Both the position numbers and the translations under genes were made by a program. DNA of 64,000 nt from Paraburkholderia haematera (lineage in GTDB: Bacteria; Pseudomonadota; Gammaproteobacteria; Burkholderiales; Burkholderiaceae), in the NCBI RefSeq assembly GCF_905220975.1, contig NZ_CAJNBK010000008.1, positions 206,919 to 270,918 of the forward strand. The letters are read 5' to 3'. Numbering within the stretch: the first letter of the stretch is position 1; each line of letters starts with the position of its first letter. Under the pieces are notes generated by a model. It saw nothing but the letters and a program-made list of their open reading frames with translations, made no database searches and had not been told where the DNA came from. Positions 25,021-34,540 of this stretch are shown in pieces.

Positions 25021-25890
25021 TCACAGTTTGCGCAGCAATCCCGCTGCCGCGCGCATCCGGCGTTTGCGTTCCTTCCTGAGCCAAAGAAGCACTGCATCGA
25101 TGTCTCCGGAACCGGCCAGCAATCCCATATTGCCGTGCAGCAGCATCTCGCTGGCGACAATATCGTTCAGCGTACCGAAACGTTTCTGAATCTGCTTTAA
25201 CCGTTTCAGGACACGTTTGTGGCTGCCGCTTAGAACCGGCTCGAAAAATTCGAGCAGATAGCGCACTTTCTTGCCCGCCTTTCTGACGTCGTGAAGCGCG
25301 GTGTAGTTGGGTCGCTTCGCGCGAGACGCGCGTTTTATCCGTTTGTTCAGCGAACGTTCAGAGGCCGCCACGCGCCTATCGACGAACTTTTGCAGCGGCA
25401 CGCGTTCATCGGCCGTGTTCAATTCCTGACTGGCGCTGGCCAGGGCGTCTTGCAGCAGGTGTTTGACGTCCGCGTTCGAAAGCGTTTCACGGCTTGTCGC
25501 CAACGCGCTGCCACGCGCCTCTTCGAGCTTTGGCGCCATCTCATGCGCAACCCGCTCGTCCTGCGCAACCAGTTCGATCAGAATGTCCCAGTCGCGCGTC
25601 TTGCCGGCTGCCGTCGCCAGATATTTATACAGTTCCCGTTGGCGCGTGTTCCCGCCTTTATCCAGCAAGGGTTCGAACGCCCACCACAACGAGCGCAACC
25701 GCCGCAGCGAGATGCGCAGTTTGTGCAGGGCTTCGGGCGATGTGTCTTCGCTCACCGCATGGGCGTGTTCGATGGCCTCGTCGACGAGCGGCGCCGCGTA
25801 GGAGGTGAAGGCCGACTCCGCTGAACACTCCGCGCCGGCCGGCGTGCTATCTGCCGCCTGCTTGTCGATTTTCCGGCTCGCTCGCTTCAT
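25021..25890 (-). CDS. CHAD domain protein
   Basis: 289 residues, AAGGA before the ATG at 25890. The CHAD signature HKLRISLRRLRS lies near residue 56. A second His/Arg-rich helix (DVRKAGKKVRYLLEFFEP) follows near 200. The protein is very basic overall. CHAD domains are alpha-helical, rich in conserved His/Arg/Lys, and bind inorganic polyphosphate. The neighbours are a Pit phosphate transporter and PPK2, which supports a role in polyphosphate metabolism or granule association (inference). Confidence 0.9.
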   Translation of the reverse strand: MKRASRKIDKQAADSTPAGAECSAESAFTSYAAPLVDEAIEHAHAVSEDTSPEALHKLRISLRRLRSLWWAFEPLLDKGGNTRQRELYKYLATAAGKTRDWDILIELVAQDERVAHEMAPKLEEARGSALATSRETLSNADVKHLLQDALASASQELNTADERVPLQKFVDRRVAASERSLNKRIKRASRAKRPNYTALHDVRKAGKKVRYLLEFFEPVLSGSHKRVLKRLKQIQKRFGTLNDIVASEMLLHGNMGLLAGSGDIDAVLLWLRKERKRRMRAAAGLLRKL

Positions 25891-26305
25891 CGGACGTCCT
25901 TCGAAGGTCCATTCACGTCAGCCTAGCAAAAAAAGGTCCCGGTGGATATCCGCCGGCGCCTCGCCTAAACTGCACGTGGATGGTCGCAAGAAAATGCGCG
26001 TTGCCTGGATGCAATCCGCCGCAAATCCTGGCAGCCAACTTGGAGCGCGCGAGTGTCCGCAGGCGAGCTCGGCGGCGCTTGAACAGAAAAATCCATTCCG
26101 CTGTACAAGCGCCCTTCGCGCCTAGTTATTTTCGGACAGCTTATCATTTTTGTGCGCCGCGCATGCGCGGCCGATTCTGCAGCACCAATCTTCACGCACT
26201 TCCCGCGAACACCCGTCCAGCATAGCCGTCACGCCACTGTCATCATTACGACACACAGGCACAGCAGGATCGGCAGTCCCGCGACAAACTTTTGGGGCTC
26301 ACGCC
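25891..26305. other. Intergenic region between CHAD and pit genes
   Basis: 415 nt separating the divergent CHAD and pit genes. Apart from a Pho box candidate at 26226-26243 I see no gene. The in-frame extension of the pit frame back to 26150 has no family resemblance. Confidence 0.5.
26226..26243 (+). promoter_or_regulatory. Candidate Pho box upstream of pit
   Basis: CCGTCAC-GCCA-CTGTCAT: two 7-mers at 11-bp spacing matching the PhoB consensus CTGTCAT at 5/7 and 7/7, 63 bp upstream of the pit start. No convincing -10 follows at the expected distance, so the call is moderate. Confidence 0.45.
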
Positions 26306-27892
26306 ATGCCGGAACTTTCGTACCCGCAACCGGGCGCTACAAGTGGAAAGGGGCGCAATATCGGCCTGATCATCTTTCTCGTTGTGATTGCGATCGGCGC
26401 TGCTTATTGCGCCATGCATCTTGCAGCCGATCTCCAATCGGTTCGCGAAGCGTCCGTCCTGCCCTATCTCCTGCTCGGTGTTGCGCTCCTGATCGCGCTC
26501 GGCTTCGAATTCGTCAACGGCTTTCACGACACGGCCAATGCGGTCGCCACCGTGATCTACACGCATTCGCTCGCGCCGAACATTGCAGTGGTCTGGTCCG
26601 GCGGATGGAATTTCCTCGGTGTGCTTACTTCAACGGGTGCGGTCGCTTTCGGCATTCTGCAACTGCTGCCTGTCGAATTGATTCTGCAAGTGGGGAGCAG
26701 CGCGGGCTTTGCAATGGTCTTCGCGTTGTTGATCGCCGCGATCATCTGGAATCTGGGCACCTGGTATTTCGGACTGCCGTCGTCGAGTTCGCATACGCTG
26801 ATCGGCTCGATCATCGGCGTCGGTCTGATGAATCAGCTGATGCACGGCGCGAGCGGCACGAGCGGCGTGGACTGGAATCAGGCGCTCGGCGTGGGCAAGT
26901 CGTTACTGTTTTCGCCGCTGGTCGGCTTTCTGGCTTCCGCTTTGCTGCTGTTGATCCTCAAGGCCGTGGTGCGCATTCCCGCGTTGTATGCCGAGCCGAA
27001 GGGCAAGAAGCCGCCGCCGTTCTGGATTCGCTGCCTGCTGATTCTGACCTGTACGGGCGTTTCATTCGCGCACGGTTCGAACGACGGGCAGAAAGGCATG
27101 GGTCTCATCATGCTGATCCTGATCGGTACGGTGCCGACGGCCTACGCGCTGAACAAGGCCGTCACGCCAGCGGAAACGCAGACCTTCATCGCGGTCGCGC
27201 AGCACACGGCGGACACGCTCGGCAAATACACCCAGGGCGTGGCACCGTCCGCCAATCCGCGCGACGACGTCGAAGCGTACGTGCGGACCCGTCAGTTGAC
27301 ACCCGCAACCGTGCCTGCCTTGCAGCAACTCACCGCGCTGATCGGTCAGCAGGTCGGAGCATCGGGATCGATGGCCGCCGTGCCGCAAAACATCGTCGAC
27401 AACGTGCGCAACAATATGTATGTCGCATCCGAAGCGATCCGTCTGATGGACAAGGCCAAACAGCCGGCCTTCGCGCCGGAAGACGCCAAAGCGATCGACA
27501 ACTTCAAGGCGCAAACCGATCACGCCACCAAATTCATCCCGACGTGGGTCAAGGTCGCCGTGGCCATCGCCCTGGGTCTGGGTACGATGGTCGGGTGGAA
27601 GCGCATCGTCGTGACGGTCGGCGAGAAGATCGGCAAGCAGCATCTGACCTACGGACAGGGCGCCTCGGCTGAACTGGTGGCGATGCTGACGATCGGCGCA
27701 GCCGACATGTACGGCTTGCCGGTCTCTACCACGCACGTGTTATCGTCGGGCGTGGCGGGCACCATGGCGGCCAATGGCTCCGGCTTGCAGTGGGGCACCG
27801 TGCGCAGTCTCATCCTCGCCTGGGTGCTGACGCTGCCGGTTTCGATCGCGTTGGCCGCAGGCCTGTACTGGGTGTTCCGGATGGTGTTCTGA
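26306..27892 (+). CDS. pit: Inorganic phosphate transporter, Pit family
   Basis: 528 residues from the ATG at 26306 (GGGG upstream). The PHO-4 signatures appear in both halves: GFEFVNGFHDTANAVATVIYTHSLAPN (near 62) and SFAHGSNDGQKGMG (near 255). WYFGLPSSSSHTLIGSIIGVG and GLPVSTTHVLSSGVAGTM complete the family motifs. About 170 residues of hydrophilic insert separate the halves, longer than E. coli PitA's loop. It imports phosphate (as metal-phosphate) by proton symport. It is convergent with ppk2 through a shared terminator. Confidence 0.94.
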   Translation: MPELSYPQPGATSGKGRNIGLIIFLVVIAIGAAYCAMHLAADLQSVREASVLPYLLLGVALLIALGFEFVNGFHDTANAVATVIYTHSLAPNIAVVWSGGWNFLGVLTSTGAVAFGILQLLPVELILQVGSSAGFAMVFALLIAAIIWNLGTWYFGLPSSSSHTLIGSIIGVGLMNQLMHGASGTSGVDWNQALGVGKSLLFSPLVGFLASALLLLILKAVVRIPALYAEPKGKKPPPFWIRCLLILTCTGVSFAHGSNDGQKGMGLIMLILIGTVPTAYALNKAVTPAETQTFIAVAQHTADTLGKYTQGVAPSANPRDDVEAYVRTRQLTPATVPALQQLTALIGQQVGASGSMAAVPQNIVDNVRNNMYVASEAIRLMDKAKQPAFAPEDAKAIDNFKAQTDHATKFIPTWVKVAVAIALGLGTMVGWKRIVVTVGEKIGKQHLTYGQGASAELVAMLTIGAADMYGLPVSTTHVLSSGVAGTMAANGSGLQWGTVRSLILAWVLTLPVSIALAAGLYWVFRMVF

Positions 27893-27950
27893 AACGGCTG
27901 AATTCGCTGATGCCGCTGTAGCCGGTCTCAAATCCGGCCGCGGAGAAGAT

Positions 27951-27980
27951 AAAAAAGCGCGGTTTTTGCCGCGCTTTTTT
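27951..27980. terminator. Bidirectional intrinsic terminator (pit / ppk2)
   Basis: AAAAAAGCGCGG - TTTTTG - CCGCGCTTTTTT, a 12-bp stem with A and U tracts on either side, centred between the convergent stops at 27892 and 28010. Confidence 0.9.
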
Positions 27981-28009
27981 ATTTCACCGAGCTGACACCC
28001 AACACCCCA

Positions 28010-28936
28010 TCAATACATCTCGGGCACGATCATCGACGAAGGCACCGGCTGGCGGCTGTATTCGTCGTGATAGACCCGTGACGGCAACTCGATGGTCGGG
28101 TGTTCGATCTCGTGATACGGCACCTGGTTCAACAGGTGATGGATACAGTTCAGGCGCGCGCGCTTCTTGTCGACGGCCTGCACGACCCACCACGGCGCCT
28201 CGGGAATGTGCGAGCGCTGCAGCATGACTTCTTTCGCCTGCGTGTAGGCTTCCCAACGGCGCCGGCTTTCCAGATCCATCGGGCTCAGCTTCCACTGTTT
28301 CAGCGGATCGTGAATGCGGTTCTGAAAGCGGATTTCCTGTTCTTCGTCGGTGATCGAAAACCAGTATTTGAGAATCTGCACGCCGCTTCGCGCCAGCATC
28401 TTTTCGAATTCCGGCACCGAGCGGAAAAACTCCTCATACTCGTCGTCGCTGCAAAAATTCATCACGCGTTCGACACCCGCGCGGTTGTACCAGCTGCGGT
28501 CGAACAGCACCATTTCGCCGCCGGCCGGCAGATGCGACACGTAACGCTGGAAATACCATTGCGTGCGTTCGCGGTTGTTCGGTGCCGGCAACGCCGCCAC
28601 CCGGCACACGCGCGGATTGAGCCGCTGCGTGATGCGTTTGATCGCGCCGCCCTTTCCGGCCGCATCGCGCCCTTCGAAAATCACCACCAGGCGATGCCCC
28701 GTCTGCACGATCCAGTCCTGCAGTTTGACGAGTTCGCCCTGCAAGCGGAACAGCTCGCGGAAGTACACCTTGCGCGCCTCGCGATGCTCGGGCGTAAAGC
28801 CTTCCGCACCGTCGATGATGCGATCGTCGACCTCCATTTCGAGCTCCTCGTCGTACGCGTCGATGAGGTCTTCCTCGAAACGGCGTTGCCGTTCTGCCAT
28901 GACTTCGGCCTCGGGTCTCGGATCCAGCTCTTTCAT
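28010..28936 (-). CDS. ppk2: Polyphosphate kinase 2
   Basis: 308 residues, AGGAG before the ATG at 28936. PPK2-family P-loop: Walker A EGRDAAGKGG near residue 88, lid RVCRVAALPAPNNRERTQWYFQRYVSHLP, Walker B FDRSWYNRAGVERVM. Single-domain length and motifs fit class I PPK2, which uses polyphosphate to phosphorylate nucleoside diphosphates (or the reverse). It is adjacent to pit and near the CHAD gene. Confidence 0.95.
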   Translation of the reverse strand: MKELDPRPEAEVMAERQRRFEEDLIDAYDEELEMEVDDRIIDGAEGFTPEHREARKVYFRELFRLQGELVKLQDWIVQTGHRLVVIFEGRDAAGKGGAIKRITQRLNPRVCRVAALPAPNNRERTQWYFQRYVSHLPAGGEMVLFDRSWYNRAGVERVMNFCSDDEYEEFFRSVPEFEKMLARSGVQILKYWFSITDEEQEIRFQNRIHDPLKQWKLSPMDLESRRRWEAYTQAKEVMLQRSHIPEAPWWVVQAVDKKRARLNCIHHLLNQVPYHEIEHPTIELPSRVYHDEYSRQPVPSSMIVPEMY

Positions 28937-29128
28937 TGCGACTCTCCTGGCAACGGAAATGGTTAGGCGCGCGGCGCATGCGCGTCGCGAACGGGTTCGA
29001 TTATCGAAGTGCGAGGTGTCAGCCGTGTTACTTGCGCCGCAGCCGCGCCTTGGGGCGATAGGCGCTCGCCGGCAACCTGCGCGCCTTCTGGATGCCCATG
29101 ATAGCGAGTTTTGCTTGCCCGCCCGGCG

Positions 29129-29566
29129 CTAACGCAATGGCTTCGCAAAGCTGAGTTCGTGGCCATCGGGATCGGTAATGTGGAAGTAGCGCTCGCCCCA
29201 TGGCGCATCGGCCGGTTCGAGCGACGGCTTCAAACCCGCCGCCAGCGCCTTCCGGTAGAGCGCGTCGACGTCCGAAACATAGATGATCACGCGGCCCCAC
29301 CAGTTGACCGGGGCGCGCGCATCGACGATCAGGTTCAGATACGAAGCGCCGAATGCAAACGACGTGAAAGCTTCATGCGGACCGCCGAATTTAACCGGAA
29401 AACCCAGCGCTTCGTAAAACAGCACTGCGCGCGGCATATTGCGGGTAGCGAGCGTGATAGCGCTGAGCGAATCGATGCGCGGCTCGGCGGGGTCCGTCTG
29501 CGCGCCTGACGCGCTTGACGCGCTTGACGAGGCAGAGGCTGCGGGTGACGTGGCGGATGAGTTCAT
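29129..29566 (-). CDS. VOC (glyoxalase/bleomycin resistance/dioxygenase) family protein
   Basis: 145 residues from the ATG at 29566 (AAGGAG upstream). A Ser/Ala-rich, probably disordered N-terminal 30 residues precede a single VOC domain: SLSAITLATRNMPRAVLFYEALGFPVKFGG, VIIYVSDVDALYRKALAAGLKPSLEP, ERYFHITDPDGHELSFAKPL. One metal-ligand Glu (GHELSF) is evident. The substrate is unknown. Confidence 0.88.
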   Translation of the reverse strand: MNSSATSPAASASSSASSASGAQTDPAEPRIDSLSAITLATRNMPRAVLFYEALGFPVKFGGPHEAFTSFAFGASYLNLIVDARAPVNWWGRVIIYVSDVDALYRKALAAGLKPSLEPADAPWGERYFHITDPDGHELSFAKPLR

Positions 29567-29699
29567 GGCGGCTGTCTCCTTGTGGGTATGGTAGCGCCTG
29601 ATGGGCCGGTATGGCGTGTGTCGGGCACGCCGCCCCACTCGCCCTTGAAAACCCGCGCACCGCCCTGCATGTGGATTCCCGTTTATCCGGAGCATCGCC

Positions 29700-30746
29700 A
29701 TGGGAAGCCGTCCACGCTTCATCGATGACCTGTCGCGCGCCGCATCCGACGCCCCCGGGCCCAATCCACTCAACGCTTTATCCGACGACGCCCTGCTCGA
29801 CGCCTATTCCCGCACCGTAATCGGCGCGCTGGAACGCGTTCAGCAGGCGGTCGCCTTCATTTCCGTCGAACGCCGGCTGCCAGGCGCCCCCGCCGGGCGC
29901 GATAGCCGCGGCGCGCGCGGCGGCACCGGTTCGGGCTTTCTGTTCACTCCCGACGGCTATTTGCTCACCAACAGCCACGTCGTGCATGGCGCCACGCACA
30001 TGACGGTGACGCTCGCCGATGGCGCGAAATTCGACGCCGATCTGGTCGGCGACGATCCTGGCAGCGATCTGGCCGTTCTGCGCATCGGCTCGCCGGAGCC
30101 GTTGCCGCACGTCGAACTCGGCGAATCGTCGAAGCTGCGGGTCGGTCAGATTGCGATCGCGGTCGGCAATCCTCTCGGTCTCGCGCAAACCGTGACGACG
30201 GGCGTGGTCTCGGCGCTTGGCCGCTCGCTGCGCTCGAATTCGGGCCGCATGATCTACGACGTGATCCAGACGGATGCCGCGCTCAATCCCGGCAATTCGG
30301 GCGGTCCGCTGATCAACTCGGGCGGTCAGGTGATCGGCGTGAACACCGCGATCATTCCCGGCGCGCAGGCGATCTGCTTCGCCACCGCGATCGATACGGC
30401 CAAGTGGGTCATCATGCAGATCTTCACGCACGGCCGCGTGCGGCGCGCGTACATCGGCGTGGCCGGCACTACGAGGCCGCTGTCGCGCCGCGTTCAGCGC
30501 TATTTCGGACTGGACTCCGAAAGCGGCGTGCACGTCATGGAAATCGTCAAAGGCAGTCCGGCCGCGCTCGGCGGTCTGCGCACCGACGACACGATCGTCG
30601 CGATCGATGCGCTCGCGGTGCAAGACGTCGATAGCCTGCAACGCACGCTCGACGCGTCGCGTATCGACAAGCCGGTGAACGTGACCGTGTTGCGCGGTGC
30701 ACAACGGCTCGAATTGGCCTTGACGCCGGTAGAGCAGGCGAGCTGA
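29700..30746 (+). CDS. HtrA/Deg-like trypsin-family serine protease with PDZ domain
   Basis: 348 residues, GGAG before the ATG at 29700. The catalytic triad is His in LTNSHVV (about 92), Asp in GSDLAVLRIG (about 122) and Ser in NPGNSGGPL (about 200). A single PDZ domain occupies about 250-340. No signal peptide or N-terminal membrane helix is visible, unlike DegP/DegS, so the compartment is unclear. It ends at a shared terminator with ggt. Confidence 0.92.
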   Translation: MGSRPRFIDDLSRAASDAPGPNPLNALSDDALLDAYSRTVIGALERVQQAVAFISVERRLPGAPAGRDSRGARGGTGSGFLFTPDGYLLTNSHVVHGATHMTVTLADGAKFDADLVGDDPGSDLAVLRIGSPEPLPHVELGESSKLRVGQIAIAVGNPLGLAQTVTTGVVSALGRSLRSNSGRMIYDVIQTDAALNPGNSGGPLINSGGQVIGVNTAIIPGAQAICFATAIDTAKWVIMQIFTHGRVRRAYIGVAGTTRPLSRRVQRYFGLDSESGVHVMEIVKGSPAALGGLRTDDTIVAIDALAVQDVDSLQRTLDASRIDKPVNVTVLRGAQRLELALTPVEQAS

Positions 30747-30801
30747 TCGACCGGCTGCACAGCGGCTCAAGGAGGCTTCACACACCATGGATCTCGCGGA
30801 T

Positions 30802-30841
30802 AAAAAAGGCCTCGCGCTCAATCGAGCGCGAGGCCTTTTTT
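30802..30841. terminator. Bidirectional intrinsic terminator (protease / ggt)
   Basis: AAAAAAGGCCTCGCGCTC - AATC - GAGCGCGAGGCCTTTTTT: an 18-bp perfect stem with U tracts in both directions between converging genes. Confidence 0.93.
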
Positions 30842-30905
30842 CTGCTGGCAGCACATCCGCAAGGATGTGCCGCTCAAAGGCACTTCAGCGATTTACATCA
30901 AACGC

Positions 30906-32639
30906 TCACGGAATCACGCGCGTGACACCACGGCCGCGCGGATCGGCGGCGGCTTCCGGCGTATCGCCGTTGACCTTGATCGCCTGGATGTCGCCGCTGA
31001 AATCCTGCCCCTTCAGCGAGTAGCCCTTGGCTTCGATCTGCTTGGCGAGCTCGCCCTCGATCGGCTTGTACGGCTCCCAGAAGATCGTGTTCGGCGGCAA
31101 CAGCTGGTGATGGAAGCGCATCGCACCCACGGCTTCCGGCAACGGCATGTTGAAGTCGTAGACGTTGTTGATCACCTGGAAGATCGACGTGAAGATGCGC
31201 GAGCCGCCCGGCGTGCCGATCACGAGCGACACCTTGCCGTCCTTCGTCAGAATCGTCGGGGTCATCGACGACAACGGGCGCTTCTTCGGATCGATCGAAT
31301 TCGCGTCGCTGCCCACCACGCCAAACTGGTTCGCGACGCCCGGCTTCGCGGAGAAGTCGTCCATCTCGTCGTTCAGCACGATGCCCGTGCGATCCGCTAT
31401 CACGCCCGAACCGAAGTAGCCGTTGATGGTGTACGTGTTCGACACGGCATTACCCCACTTGTCGATCACGGAGAAGTGCGTGGTTTCCGCTTTCTCCGGC
31501 ATCGACGTGCCGAGGCCGGCCTGAATGGTCTTCGTGTCAGAAGGCGCGCTCGGATTGACTTCGGCTGCGCGTTTGGCGATATACGCGTCGTCGGTCAATT
31601 GTGCGACCGGCACCTTGTAGAAGTCAGGATCGCCGAGATACTGCGCACGATCGGCGAACACGCGCTTCTCGATTTCAGCGATCAGGTGCACGTACTGCGC
31701 GGAATTAAGCTTGACGTCCTTGAAGTCGGGCGCAATGTCCGCCTTCATCTTCAGCAACTGGACGAGACCGATACCACCCGAGCTCGGAGGCGGCGCGGTA
31801 ATCACGCGATAGCCGTTCCAGTTCGCCTCGATCGGCTGGCGCCACACTGCCTTGTACTGCTGCAGATCGGCCTTCGTAATCAGACCGTGACCGCGCATGG
31901 ACGCCGCGATCAGATCCGCCGTCTTGCCCGAGTAGAAGTCTTTCGCGCCCTGATCCGAAATGCGCTGCAGCACGGCGGCGAGATCCGGTTGCTTGAAGTT
32001 GACGCCCTGCTTCAGATTGCCGAAGTAGGTGTCGAAGTTGGTCTTGCCGGCGAAGTCTTTCGCGGCGTCGTCGCGGCGTTGCTGCAGTTGCTCGCTGACC
32101 TCGAAGCCGTCGCGTGCGTAGTGAATGGCCGGTGCGAGCACCTGCTTCCATTTGAGCTTGCCGAAGCGGCGCTGCGCTTGCCACATGCCGTCGACGGTAC
32201 CCGGCACGCCCACCGCGCGATAGCCGAACAGGCTCATGTCCTTGATGACCTCGCCCTTGTCGTCGAGATACATGTTCTTTGTGGCGGCCAGTGGTGCGCG
32301 CTCGCGATAGTCGAGGAAGTACGGCTTGCCGTCGACATACAGCGTCATGAAACCGCCGCCACCGATATTGCCCGCTTCCGGATACGTCACAGCAAGCGTG
32401 AAGGCAATCGCGACTGCCGCGTCGACGGCATTGCCGCCTTCCTTGAAGATCTGTTCCGCGGCGTCGGCACTGTACTTGTCAGCGACCGCAATGGCGGAGG
32501 CCGTGAGAACGACCGGCTGCGCTTTCGCGGGCGCTTTGGCAAAGGCCGGGGTGGCTTCCAGAAAACCGCTTGAAACAGAGACGAGCGCGACAAACGCAAG
32601 TCCGCTACCGGACAATTTGGCGTTGTGAAACAACTTCAT
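30906..32639 (-). CDS. ggt: Gamma-glutamyltransferase
   Basis: 577 residues from the ATG at 32639. A signal peptide runs to about residue 34 (...ATPAFA). The self-processing Thr nucleophile is in ETTHFSVIDKWGNAVS near residue 386, and GIVLNDEMDDF and RPLSSMTPTI(L) follow as in bacterial GGTs. The periplasmic enzyme hydrolyses glutathione and other gamma-glutamyl compounds. Its length and motif order are normal. Confidence 0.95.
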   Translation of the reverse strand: MKLFHNAKLSGSGLAFVALVSVSSGFLEATPAFAKAPAKAQPVVLTASAIAVADKYSADAAEQIFKEGGNAVDAAVAIAFTLAVTYPEAGNIGGGGFMTLYVDGKPYFLDYRERAPLAATKNMYLDDKGEVIKDMSLFGYRAVGVPGTVDGMWQAQRRFGKLKWKQVLAPAIHYARDGFEVSEQLQQRRDDAAKDFAGKTNFDTYFGNLKQGVNFKQPDLAAVLQRISDQGAKDFYSGKTADLIAASMRGHGLITKADLQQYKAVWRQPIEANWNGYRVITAPPPSSGGIGLVQLLKMKADIAPDFKDVKLNSAQYVHLIAEIEKRVFADRAQYLGDPDFYKVPVAQLTDDAYIAKRAAEVNPSAPSDTKTIQAGLGTSMPEKAETTHFSVIDKWGNAVSNTYTINGYFGSGVIADRTGIVLNDEMDDFSAKPGVANQFGVVGSDANSIDPKKRPLSSMTPTILTKDGKVSLVIGTPGGSRIFTSIFQVINNVYDFNMPLPEAVGAMRFHHQLLPPNTIFWEPYKPIEGELAKQIEAKGYSLKGQDFSGDIQAIKVNGDTPEAAADPRGRGVTRVIP

Positions 32640-32856
32640 TGGATATCCCCCAAGGACTCTTTCATCAGACGATAACGAAAGCTGCCTCGGGCTTATAACA
32701 TGGCGGTCCAGCATTTGCACACGTATGGTGCATGTTGCGGCACACAAAAACGCCGGGCTAAATAACGATGAATATCCCGTCAGCTGCGCATCTGAACCCG
32801 CAGCAAATGTTGTCGACATGCGACGCCACGAGGCGAGATATTTGCGAGCTACGCGC

Positions 32857-34266
32857 TCACGCGCTTCCTCTGCTGCCGCGTGCGATTTCGTCGCCGGCAC
32901 CTTGCGGCAAGCGCGCGGTCACCGGAATCGACAGGAACGAGAACAGGCCCACCGCGAGGAACGCCGGCCAGAAGTCGGAGAACACGATGGTCGAATGACC
33001 CTGCACGTTATGCGAGATTTGCAGCACGATGCCGGCTATCGTCACGCCGAGCCCCAACGAAATCTGCTGGATGACACTCGCGACACTCGTGGCGCGGCCC
33101 ACATCGCGGCTCGGAATATCCGCATAGGCCAAGGTATTCAACGAGGTGAATTGCAACGACGGGAAGAAGCCGCCGAACAGCACCACACACCAGATCAGCC
33201 AATGCGGCGTGCCAGGAAAGAACAGTCCGTAGACGGCAATCGCGAGGCCCGCGCAGACAGCATTGAACATCAGCACCGTGCGGAAACCGAAGCGGCCGAG
33301 AATGCGCGACGCGGCCGCCTTCATGAAGATCGAGCCGAACGCGGACGCGCAGGTGATCGACCCCGACTTGAATGCCGTCATGCCAAGCCCTTCCTGCAAT
33401 GCAAGGGGCAACAGAAACGGTACCGCGCCAAGGCCGATGCGAAACAGCGAACCGCCCACCACGCTCGCATGAAAACTCGGAATGCGCAACAGCCGCAGAT
33501 CGAGCACCGGCAACTCGACGCGGTTCGCGTACAGCACGTAGATAACCAGCAACACCACGCCGATCGCGCACATGCTGACCGATACCGTGTTCGACACCAG
33601 TTCGCCGCCTACCAGCGAGAGCCCCAGCATGAATAGCGACGCCCCGCTCGCCGACAACACAAAGCCGGTCCAGTCGAGCCGGCCGGGATGCGGTTCGCGC
33701 ACGTTGGCAATGTGCTTATTCGCGAGCCAGATGCCCAGCAGGCCGATTGGAATGTTGATGAAGAAAATCAGACGCCAATGCAGATACGTGGTGATGAACC
33801 CGCCGAGCGGTGGACCCACAACCGGCCCGAGCAACGCAGGCACCGTCAGATAGTTGACGGCGCGTATGAAGTCCGACTTGGGCACCGAGCGAAAAATGAT
33901 GATGCGCCCCACCGGCACCATCATCGCGCCGCCGATGCCTTGCACGAAGCGCGCAACCACGAAGGTGCCGAGCGAAGTGGACGCCGCGCACATCAGCGAG
34001 CCGGCCATGAAGATGCCGATTGCCGTGCGAAACACCGTGCGTGAACCGAAGCGGTCGGCGACCCAGCCGCAAATCGGAATGAACACGCCGAGGCCGATGA
34101 CGTAGGCCGTCACGGCGAGCTTGAGGGTGATGGGGTCCTGGCCGAGATCGCGCGCCAGAACGGGCAGCGACGTCACGATGACCGTGCCGTCCACGTTTTC
34201 CATGAACATCGCACACGCGACGATCAGCGGAACGATGAAAGTGCCTAAAGCGAGAGGCATTGGCAT
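32857..34266 (-). CDS. MFS transporter, DHA2 (EmrB-like) family
   Basis: 469 residues from the ATG at 34266 (34260 is also possible). About 14 hydrophobic helices. Motifs: MENVDGTVIVTSLPVLARDL near the start, GWVADRFGSRTVFRTAIG between helices 2 and 3, RFVQGIGGAMMVPVGR in helix 4, and VGPPLGGFITTYLHWRLIFFINIPIGLLG. A proton-driven exporter of unknown substrate. No membrane-fusion partner is adjacent. Confidence 0.92.
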   Translation of the reverse strand: MPMPLALGTFIVPLIVACAMFMENVDGTVIVTSLPVLARDLGQDPITLKLAVTAYVIGLGVFIPICGWVADRFGSRTVFRTAIGIFMAGSLMCAASTSLGTFVVARFVQGIGGAMMVPVGRIIIFRSVPKSDFIRAVNYLTVPALLGPVVGPPLGGFITTYLHWRLIFFINIPIGLLGIWLANKHIANVREPHPGRLDWTGFVLSASGASLFMLGLSLVGGELVSNTVSVSMCAIGVVLLVIYVLYANRVELPVLDLRLLRIPSFHASVVGGSLFRIGLGAVPFLLPLALQEGLGMTAFKSGSITCASAFGSIFMKAAASRILGRFGFRTVLMFNAVCAGLAIAVYGLFFPGTPHWLIWCVVLFGGFFPSLQFTSLNTLAYADIPSRDVGRATSVASVIQQISLGLGVTIAGIVLQISHNVQGHSTIVFSDFWPAFLAVGLFSFLSIPVTARLPQGAGDEIARGSRGSA

Positions 34267-34350
34267 GACGACGGGTTGCAAGTCCGCCGGTGTAAAGCGG
34301 CAATTATCGCACCGCAACGACAACAGATGTTGTTGCGTGAAGCCTTTTCG

Positions 34351-34374
34351 TACTCGTACTCGTACTCGTATTCG
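34351..34374. repeat. (TACTCG)4 short tandem repeat
   Basis: Three perfect TACTCG units and one TATTCG upstream of the MFS gene. Too short to assign a role. Confidence 0.7.
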
Positions 34375-34540
34375 CGACACGTTGCCGTCCGGCGCTCAAT
34401 AGTTGAGCGCGCAACGAGGTTGCATGGACTACGAAAAACAGGCGTGGAAAAGAAGAGACAAAGCGACGCGATGGTGAGCCGGCACGCAGCCGCTCACCAT
34501 GCAATACAGCAACAACTCAGGCGCCATTCAGGCGCGAGGC

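Noticed and set aside
30867..32573. 568-codon plus-strand frame antisense to ggt
   Set aside because: Its composition is that of a mirrored GC-rich coding strand; ggt motifs on the other strand are complete.
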